In this document: positions 1-5,011 of the stretch, in pieces
Numbering within the stretch: the first letter of the stretch is position 1
Layout of the letters: every line of letters starts with the position of its first letter
Made by a program: the position numbers and the translations under genes
From: Xanthobacteraceae bacterium
GTDB lineage: Bacteria > Pseudomonadota > Alphaproteobacteria > Rhizobiales > Xanthobacteraceae
Length of the DNA stretch: 5,390 nucleotides
NCBI GenBank assembly: GCA_030043335.1
Contig: JASHXX010000205.1
Location: forward strand, 1-5,390
Direction of reading: 5' to 3'
The notes under the pieces: generated by a model
What the model saw: the letters and a program-made list of their open reading frames with translations, nothing else
What the model was told of the DNA's origin: nothing
Database searches by the model: none

Positions 1-1389
1 CTCTTTAGCGTGCTGCGGCAATCCGCCGATTCCGATTGCGTCGCGGCGATTGAACGCGCCGTCAGCGCGGCGCTAGATCGCGAGCTGTGTCGGATCAATC
101 CGCTTGCCTTCGCGAGCAAGCACGGGCTCGACGACGAACACACCATCGCTGCGTTCCTCCATGCTGCACGACTCGGCCTCTTCGAGCTGTCCTGGAACGT
201 CCTTTGCCCGGGCTGCGGCGGCGTGCTCGACGCGACCTCGACGCTCAAGACCGTCAATCGCGAGGAGTATGATTGCGGACTGTGCGCTGCGGGCTACACG
301 CCGACGCTCGACGAGATGGTCGAAGTGACCTTCACGGTCAGTCCGCGGGTGCGTCGTATCGAGGGCCATAGTCCGGATACGCTGCCGGAAGTGGAATATT
401 ACCGGCAGATCTTCTGGAGCTCGGGCGTCGATTTGCCGGAAACGCTCGGCGAGAGCCTCGCCGAATTCACCATCGAGTCGATCGAGCTGCCGCCGGGCGA
501 GAAGGCCGTGCTGTCGGTGCAGCTGCCGAACGACTTCGTGATCGTGTTTGATCCGGTGACGCACGGGACGCAATTCCTGGACGTCAAGGGCGAGCCGACG
601 CGCGACCGGCAATCGCTGTCGATGGTGTTCAACAAGGTGAAGGCGCCGGTCGGGACGGTGGAGATGCGGCCGGGACCGCTGCGACTGTCGCTGGAGAATC
701 AAACCGATCGCCGGGTGTTGCCGGCGCTGTGGATCGCCGCCGATCCGCTTCATCATCTGCTCGGCAAGCGCAAACCGTTCCTCACCGCCAAGCGGCTCCT
801 CAGCAATCAGACCTTCCGCGACATCTATCGCACCGACACGCTCGACGTCGACCAGCGGCTCAAGATTACGAGCCTCACCTTCCTGTTCACCGATCTGAAG
901 GGCTCGACGGCGCTCTACGAGCGGGTCGGCGATCTCGTCGCCTTCGATCTCGTGCGTCAGCATTTCCGCGTGCTGCATGAGGTCGTCGCGTCCGAGGCCG
1001 GCGCGGTGGTCAAGACGATCGGCGACGCGGTGATGGCCACCTTCCCGACGCCGGACCGGGCGTTGGCGGCGGCGCTGCGCATGCGCGAGGAGATGGGGCG
1101 CATCAACGCCGAGCGGAACAGCGAGGATTTTCTGCTCAAGATCGGCATTCACGAAGGCCCCTGTCTCGCCGTCACGCTCAACAACAATCAGGACTATTTC
1201 GGTCAGACCGTCAATCTCGCCGCGCGCGTGCAGGGCCTCGCATCATCGCGCGCGATCTTCGTGACCAAGTCGGTGGTTGAGAACCCGCAGTCGGCGAAGA
1301 TCCTGGAAAGCTCCGGCCTGCACCCGACCATGCAGCACGCGGCGCTGCGCGGTATCGCCGACCAGACGACGGTGTACGAGATTCCCTGA
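1..1389 (+). CDS. Class III adenylate cyclase with zinc-ribbon (DUF5939-type) region, 5' end outside window
   Basis: This protein is predicted to convert ATP to cAMP in the cytoplasm; no membrane segment is visible. The frame is open from base 1. The GTG at 10 is preceded only by CTCTTTAGC, which has no ribosome-binding site, so the true start is probably upstream. Counting from that GTG, a helical region precedes four cysteines spaced C66-x2-C69 and C89-x2-C92, a zinc ribbon. A linker follows, then the cyclase domain from about residue 286. Metal-binding aspartates are D295 (in FTDLKGST) and D339 (in KTIGDA). Adenine-selecting residues are K335 and D395, and transition-state residues are N402 and R406 (in VNLAAR). 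Their spacing matches my recollection of mycobacterial Rv1625c. All six residues are present, so an active homodimeric adenylate cyclase is expected. The RINPLAF...LHAARLGLFELSW stretch before the zinc ribbon resembles DUF5939 proteins, which usually begin with an SRPBCC-like domain. The gene ends 13 bp from the convergent DUF697 gene. Confidence 0.9.
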   Translation, partial: LFSVLRQSADSDCVAAIERAVSAALDRELCRINPLAFASKHGLDDEHTIAAFLHAARLGLFELSWNVLCPGCGGVLDATSTLKTVNREEYDCGLCAAGYTPTLDEMVEVTFTVSPRVRRIEGHSPDTLPEVEYYRQIFWSSGVDLPETLGESLAEFTIESIELPPGEKAVLSVQLPNDFVIVFDPVTHGTQFLDVKGEPTRDRQSLSMVFNKVKAPVGTVEMRPGPLRLSLENQTDRRVLPALWIAADPLHHLLGKRKPFLTAKRLLSNQTFRDIYRTDTLDVDQRLKITSLTFLFTDLKGSTALYERVGDLVAFDLVRQHFRVLHEVVASEAGAVVKTIGDAVMATFPTPDRALAAALRMREEMGRINAERNSEDFLLKIGIHEGPCLAVTLNNNQDYFGQTVNLAARVQGLASSRAIFVTKSVVENPQSAKILESSGLHPTMQHAALRGIADQTTVYEIP

Positions 1390-1402
1390 TCTCGAAATCT
1401 GC

Positions 1403-2005
1403 TCAGCCGTGTTCGATCTCAACGGCGCCGAGCGGCATCGCTACAGTCTCGAAATGCTCGATGAAAACGAGGCCGATGGCGCGGGTGATGGCACCGGCGG
1501 TGAGCCCGGAGACCGCAAGGCCGACGAGCGCGCTTCCCGGCAGGGCGAAGGCGAGCGTCGAGGCGGTGGCGGTGCCGAGCCCGGTCGGCGTGGCGCCGCC
1601 GAGGATCGCGATTACGAGTGACCGGGTCCGGTCGCGTTCGAATGGCACGCCGTAGAGCTCGCTCAACTGCTTCACCATCCGCACCACCAGCGCGGTCACG
1701 CCGGCGACATTGAGGATCGGCAACGGCGCAAGGCCGCCGACGGCCGCGTAGGTCCGATGTCGCTCGACGATTCGTCGCGCCAGACGGCGCCGCACCGCTT
1801 GCCGACCGGCATCGATCGATACCGCCGGGAATTGGTCGTTCGCGACCGGCCGCGAGAAGGTGACCGGCGCGGGCTCGGCCTCGAACGCATCGTGCCCGAG
1901 AGCGGCCGCCGACGTTCGCGCCGCTTCGTCCGCGACGGCAGCTGCGGCGCCCTTTCCCGCAGCGTCATTGGTTCGGATGGCTTTCGGAAGCTGTTTGCGA
2001 GTCAT
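1403..2005 (-). CDS. DUF697 (YcjF-like) membrane protein, coupled to parA-like gene
   Basis: This 200-residue protein has two parts. Residues 1-65 are Ala/Pro-rich and probably disordered, with a basic start (MTRKQLPKAIR) and several charged residues. From about residue 84 it matches the DUF697 pattern: a hydrophobic stretch (about 87-109) with the PLPILNVAG motif, the amphipathic MVKQLSELYGV segment (about 110-120), then a long Gly/Ala-rich hydrophobic region (about 129-183) that could hold two membrane helices. It ends in a short polar tail. In other bacteria DUF697 domains accompany or are fused to GTPases (YcjX/YcjF, Era-like); their biochemical role is poorly defined. Here the upstream partner is a ParA-type ATPase. 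The ATG overlaps the parA stop in an ATGA tetranucleotide (2002-2005), with a weak AGCAGG ribosome-binding site inside the end of parA, so translation is probably coupled. The family call is fairly secure; the function is unknown. Confidence 0.8.
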   Translation of the reverse strand: MTRKQLPKAIRTNDAAGKGAAAAVADEAARTSAAALGHDAFEAEPAPVTFSRPVANDQFPAVSIDAGRQAVRRRLARRIVERHRTYAAVGGLAPLPILNVAGVTALVVRMVKQLSELYGVPFERDRTRSLVIAILGGATPTGLGTATASTLAFALPGSALVGLAVSGLTAGAITRAIGLVFIEHFETVAMPLGAVEIEHG

Positions 2006-2655
2006 GCGGCTGCCTGCTGGACGCCGAGCGCCATGTCGAGCTCGTCGGCGATCGCGGCGATCTCCCGCGCGGCGGGTCCTTTCCAGCTGATCAGACTCGG
2101 CGTCGCGCCCCAGAGCGAGGCTTCGGGATAGGCGACGCGGTTCGTCATCTCGTTTTGCAGGACCGGCAAGCCAGCTTCGGCGAGTTCGGCGCGGATATGC
2201 CTGGCGATCACCGAGTCGCGCGTCGTCTGCGTCAAGAGACAGCGGAACAGCGGCTGCGGGCCGTCGGCCCGGCTGGTCAGAATGCCGAGCGTATCGAGCA
2301 TGCGGTCGACGTCGAACGGCGACGGTTTAACCGGAACGAGCAGGAAATCGGCCGCCGCCAGACAATCGAGCGTCGTTTTCGAGCGGAACCCCGGCGTATC
2401 GATGATCACCAGGCCGCTCGCGGCGGCGAGGCGCCGCGCCGTCTTCGAGGCGTCCTCGGTCGCGTCCTCGACCACGGCGACGCCGCCCAGCGCCCGTTCG
2501 CGCGCGACGAGCCGCATGATCGAGCGCTGCGGATCGGCGTCGATCAACGTCGGGCGCCGGCCGCGCAGATGCCAATAGACCGCAAGGCAGCTCGCGACCG
2601 TGCTCTTGCCGCTGCCGCCCTTCATGGTGGCTACTGTGATGATGGTGCTGGTCAC
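2002..2655 (-). CDS. ParA/MinD-family ATPase (small orphan type)
   Basis: This is a 217-residue P-loop ATPase of the ParA/MinD class, which dimerises on ATP and usually positions DNA, protein clusters or membrane complexes. Visible motifs are the deviant Walker A (K12-GGSGKS-T19, with signature lysine K12 and K17), Walker A' (D39-A-D41-P-Q) and Walker B (LVIIDTPG, D86). The segment VPVKPSPFDVD follows (about 107-117), and the C-terminus (about 189-208) resembles VirC1 and other small ParA proteins. It lacks the N-terminal helix-turn-helix of type Ia plasmid ParAs, and no ParB gene is adjacent. I chose the GTG at 2655 because GGGAGG lies 7 nt upstream. A longer frame from TTG at 2673 would add six residues and place that site inside the gene. 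The stop overlaps the DUF697 start, so the two form an operon. The cargo cannot be read from sequence. Chromosome-partition ParA is unlikely without parB. Confidence 0.9.
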   Translation of the reverse strand: MTSTIITVATMKGGSGKSTVASCLAVYWHLRGRRPTLIDADPQRSIMRLVARERALGGVAVVEDATEDASKTARRLAAASGLVIIDTPGFRSKTTLDCLAAADFLLVPVKPSPFDVDRMLDTLGILTSRADGPQPLFRCLLTQTTRDSVIARHIRAELAEAGLPVLQNEMTNRVAYPEASLWGATPSLISWKGPAAREIAAIADELDMALGVQQAAA

Positions 2656-2662
2656 TTCCAGG

Positions 2663-2668
2663 CCTCCC
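2663..2668 (-). promoter_or_regulatory. Ribosome-binding site deciding the parA-like start
   Basis: The minus strand reads GGGAGG, then 7 nt, then GTG (2655-2653). This near-ideal Shine-Dalgarno sequence favours the GTG at 2655 over the upstream TTG (2673) and GTG (2670), neither of which has a purine-rich site in front. Confidence 0.7.
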
Positions 2669-2686
2669 ACCAAGCCCAGGCGCGGT

Positions 2687-2716
2687 GATTCGCCTCGGCG
2701 AATCGTATCCGATTCG
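2687..2716. repeat. Three alternating GATTCG half-sites, putative operator
   Basis: GATTCGCC (2687-2694) and GGCGAATC (2697-2704) form a perfect 8-bp inverted repeat around a 2-nt centre. A third half-site, GATTCG (2711-2716), forms a second inverted pair with the middle one. The three six-base cores begin at 2687, 2699 and 2711, exactly 12 bp apart, in alternating orientation. The array lies 32-61 bp upstream of the parA-like GTG and overlaps the best -10 candidate, so a repressor or autoregulator site is plausible. Each half-site also contains GANTC, the CcrM methylation sequence of alphaproteobacteria. The repeats are seen directly; the operator role is inferred. Confidence 0.5.
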
Positions 2717-2730
2717 GGGAGAACTGCCTA
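2702..2730 (-). promoter_or_regulatory. Weak candidate promoter for the parA-DUF697 operon
   Basis: On the minus strand TAGGCA (2730-2725, 4 of 6 to TTGACA) and TACGAT (2707-2702, 4 of 6 to TATAAT) are separated by 17 nt. This would give a leader of about 40 nt before the GTG at 2655. The -10 overlaps the inverted repeats. The match is weak, and read-through from the upstream peptide-binding gene is an alternative. Confidence 0.3.
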
Positions 2731-2762
2731 CGATCTCGCGGCGATTGCGCCGGCGGCGGCTA

Positions 2763-2799
2763 GCGATTCCCGGTCGGCGCAGGCGCCGCCGGGAATTGC
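2763..2799 (-). terminator. Strong stem-loop after the YejA-like gene, candidate terminator
   Basis: GCGATTCCCGG (2763-2773) pairs with CCGGGAATTGC (2789-2799). Inside it CGGCG (2775-2779) pairs with CGCCG (2784-2788) around a 4-nt loop, with T2774 bulged. The stem is about 16 bp, with one mismatch on the minus strand, and starts 21 nt past the stop of the peptide-binding gene. A smaller hairpin, GCGCC-AC-GGCGC (2801-2812), sits between it and the stop. There is no T-run after the stem, so it may stabilise the 3' end or act with Rho and not as a classic intrinsic terminator. Confidence 0.5.
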
Positions 2800-2820
2800 G
2801 GCGCCACGGCGCGACTTAAG

Positions 2821-4695
2821 TCACTGGCGGCTTGCCAGCTTGGCCGCCTTCTCCGCATCCCACCACCACAGCGCCGGGAAGGCTGAGATACCGTATTTCG
2901 GCAACGGCTCGGGATGGCTGAATCGATCCCAGCGCGCGGTGCGCAACTTGCTGTAGCTCCACTGCGGCACGACGTAGTTGTTCCACAACAGCACGCGGTC
3001 GAGCGCTCGCGCCGCGGCGAGGAGGTCGTCATAGGTCTTGGCGGCGATGACATGCTCGACCAGCGCATCGACCGCCGGGTTCTTGATGCCGATCATGTTG
3101 TCCGAGCCGGCTTCGTCGGCGGCCTGCGAGGTCCAATAATCGCTCAGCTCGTGGCCGGGCAGCTGCGATTCTCGCCAGGCGTAGGTAATGACGTCGAAGT
3201 CCCAGGCGCGCAGCCGGTTTTCATATTGCGCCTCGTCGACCGTGCGCACGTCGACGGTGATACCAAGCCGCTCGAGCGACGGCTTGTAGAACAGGAAGAC
3301 GCGCTCGAATAGCGGGCTGTTGCCGAGAAACTCGACCGCGTAGGGCTCGCCGGTTTTGGCGTTGACCATCTGCTGGTCGCGCACCTCGTAACCGGCCTCT
3401 TTGAACAGGCGCAGCGCCTCGCGCGTATTACCGCGCACGGCGGCGGGATCGCCGCCGACCGGATTGGCATACGGCTTTTTGAAGACATCGGCGGGAACCT
3501 TGTCGCGCAGCTTCTCCAGCAGATCGAGTTCGCGTCCGGTCGGCAGGCCGGTGGCGGCAAGATCGGTGCCGGCGAAGTAACTGGCGATGCGCTTGTACTG
3601 GCCGAAGAAGATCTGCTTGTTCATTTCTTCGAAATCGAAGGCGTAGTTGAACGCCAGCCGCACCCGCGGATCCTGAAATTTGGCGCGGCGGATGTTGAAG
3701 GCAAATGCCTGCATCAGGCCGACATTGTTGATCGGAAATTCTTCGAGCAGGACGCGTTTGTCGGCGACCGCCGGGAAATCATAGGCGGTGGCCCAGCTCT
3801 TGGCGCTGTTCTCGATGCGCCAATCGGCGGCGTCCGCCTTGAAGGCTTCGAGCGCGGCGGTGCCGTCGCGGAAATATTCAAACCGCACCTCGTCGAAATT
3901 ATCGCGGCCGATATTGACGTTGACGGCTGCGCCCCAATAGTTCTTGACCCGCTCGAAGACGATGCTGCGGCCCGCCGTAAACTCCTTGATGCGGTAGGGC
4001 CCCGAGCCGAGCGGCGGCTCGAGCGTGGTTGCGCTGATGTCGCGCTTCTTGCCGTCGCTGTCGGCGCCTTGCCACCACGCCTTAGGCAAGACGATGAGCT
4101 GGCCGAGGACTTCGGGCAGGCGGTGGTGGCCGCCTCCCTTGAACACGAAGGTGACCTCGCGGTCGCCGCTCTTCTCGACCTTGGCCACGTTCATGTAGCC
4201 GGCGGCGATCTGGGGACTCAGTTTCTTGAACGTCTCGTAGGAGAAAATCACGTCATCCGGCGTAACCGGCGTGCCGTCGTGCCACTTTGCCTCGGCGCGC
4301 AGCTTGAAGATGGCCGAGGAAAAATCCTCGGGGCAGCGCACGCCCTCGGCGATGAGTCCGTACGCGCTCGATACCTCATCGAGCGCGGCAACCAGCAGCG
4401 TGTCGTAGTTGAGCTCGATGCCCTGGACCAGGGTGCCTTTGATGCCATCAACCACCATGTTGAAGTTGTCGTAGGTGCCCAGCGCGATCTGGCGCACCGT
4501 GCCGCCCTTCGGCGCGCTGGCGTTGACGTAGTCGAATTTTTTGAATCCGGGCGGATACTTCAATTCGCCGAACGGCGATATGCCGTGCTGCCATTCGGGA
4601 CCGGCTGCCTGCGCGGAGCCTATCCAAGCGGGGAGCGGAAGCCGCCGCGCGGCCAACGCAACAAGGGCGGATGTCAGCAGGGATCGGCGATTCAC
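2821..4695 (-). CDS. YejA-like extracellular solute-binding protein, family 5 (oligopeptide ABC transporter)
   Basis: This is a 624-residue periplasmic binding protein that would deliver oligopeptides to an ABC importer. I chose the GTG at 4695 because GGAG lies 6 nt upstream and the signal peptide then begins MNRRSLLTSAL. The TTG at 4707 has no ribosome-binding site. The twin arginines (3-4), hydrophobic stretch and AQA (28-30) suggest a Tat-type signal peptide cut after A30; there is no lipobox cysteine. Family-5 motifs are KWHDG (137-141) with DDV (147-149), and GSGPYRI (230-236). The segment at 291-309 (DWRIENSAKSWATAYDFPA) and the C-terminal WWWD (610-613) are typical of the YejA subgroup, known for microcin C and peptide uptake. 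Length is normal for that subgroup. No permease or ATPase gene is next to it. The upstream gene is divergent and the downstream gene unrelated, so it must use components encoded elsewhere. The exact ligand is unknown. Confidence 0.92.
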   Translation of the reverse strand: MNRRSLLTSALVALAARRLPLPAWIGSAQAAGPEWQHGISPFGELKYPPGFKKFDYVNASAPKGGTVRQIALGTYDNFNMVVDGIKGTLVQGIELNYDTLLVAALDEVSSAYGLIAEGVRCPEDFSSAIFKLRAEAKWHDGTPVTPDDVIFSYETFKKLSPQIAAGYMNVAKVEKSGDREVTFVFKGGGHHRLPEVLGQLIVLPKAWWQGADSDGKKRDISATTLEPPLGSGPYRIKEFTAGRSIVFERVKNYWGAAVNVNIGRDNFDEVRFEYFRDGTAALEAFKADAADWRIENSAKSWATAYDFPAVADKRVLLEEFPINNVGLMQAFAFNIRRAKFQDPRVRLAFNYAFDFEEMNKQIFFGQYKRIASYFAGTDLAATGLPTGRELDLLEKLRDKVPADVFKKPYANPVGGDPAAVRGNTREALRLFKEAGYEVRDQQMVNAKTGEPYAVEFLGNSPLFERVFLFYKPSLERLGITVDVRTVDEAQYENRLRAWDFDVITYAWRESQLPGHELSDYWTSQAADEAGSDNMIGIKNPAVDALVEHVIAAKTYDDLLAAARALDRVLLWNNYVVPQWSYSKLRTARWDRFSHPEPLPKYGISAFPALWWWDAEKAAKLASRQ

Positions 4696-4701
4696 CGGAC
4701 G

Positions 4702-4705
4702 CTCC
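4702..4705 (-). promoter_or_regulatory. Ribosome-binding site deciding the YejA-like start
   Basis: The minus strand reads GGAG, six bases, then GTG (4695-4693). The alternative TTG at 4707 is preceded by CCACAAGCA with no purine-rich site. The GTG start also puts the twin arginine at residues 3-4, as expected for a Tat signal. Confidence 0.55.
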
Positions 4706-4905
4706 AATGCTTGTGGCTGGGAAGGAGTGGCAAAACTTTACCGTTTCGACGCCGCATCACCGCAGCTTGCGCGATTTAGCCCACGCGTTGCAAGTCTGAC
4801 CGTGTTACTTAGTTTCCAGGACGGCTCGCATCCACCGTCAAGGGCAAGCGCCGCTCGCGCCGGTATGGTCGGCTGCTCCGCTGAACTGAGGCTTGGACCG
4901 ATCGC

Positions 4906-4936
4906 CCGACATAAGTTTGCGGCACTGCAGTATGAT
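4906..4936 (+). promoter_or_regulatory. Candidate promoter for the SRPBCC-domain gene
   Basis: TATGAT (4931-4936) matches the -10 consensus at 5 of 6 bases. The best -35 is CCGACA (4906-4911, 4 of 6) at a long 19-nt spacing. The leader to the ATG at 5012 would be about 70 nt. The -10 is attractive, but the pair is weak evidence. Confidence 0.25.
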
Positions 4937-5011
4937 GTCCGCGAAACCGCCGCCAGCGATCTGACGTATCTTCCACGGCGGGAAACTCCTACCGAAGCTG
5001 GAAATCTGGCG

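Larger units (their letters stand above)
4696..5011. other. Divergent intergenic region, 316 bp
   Basis: This region separates the minus-strand peptide-binding gene from the plus-strand SRPBCC gene and should hold both promoters. I see no small gene with a ribosome-binding site; the long minus-strand frame crossing 4838-5290 is a shadow of the plus-strand gene. For the minus-strand gene the best -35 is TTGACG (4841-4836), but the hexamer 17 nt on (TGGAAA) is a poor -10. An imperfect inverted repeat, CTTGCGCG (4766-4773) with CGCGTTGCAAG (4784-4794), lies between that site and the gene. No terminator, tRNA or att-like repeat was recognised. Confidence 0.6.

Noticed and set aside
73..1152. 359-codon open frame on the minus strand opposite the cyclase gene
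   Set aside because: It has an Arg/His-rich, low-complexity translation with no recognisable domain, lies exactly antisense to a gene with intact catalytic motifs, and is the usual by-product of GC-rich third positions.
2002..2655. Chromosome-partition ParA or MipZ
   Set aside because: There is no parB or parS-like element nearby. The protein is short, and its DADPQ motif and overall length differ from MipZ as I remember it.
2155..2688. 177-codon plus-strand frame opposite the parA-like gene
   Set aside because: The translation is Arg/Gln-rich without motifs, while the opposite strand carries complete Walker A, A' and B motifs.
2663..2812. Riboswitch or small RNA in the intergenic region
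   Set aside because: The structure found consists of simple palindromes and hairpins. I recognise no conserved aptamer core.
4069..4779. 236-codon plus-strand frame opposite the start of the YejA-like gene
   Set aside because: Its composition is that of a shadow frame (Arg, Gly and Ala repeats) and it overlaps a clear signal peptide and conserved family motifs on the other strand.
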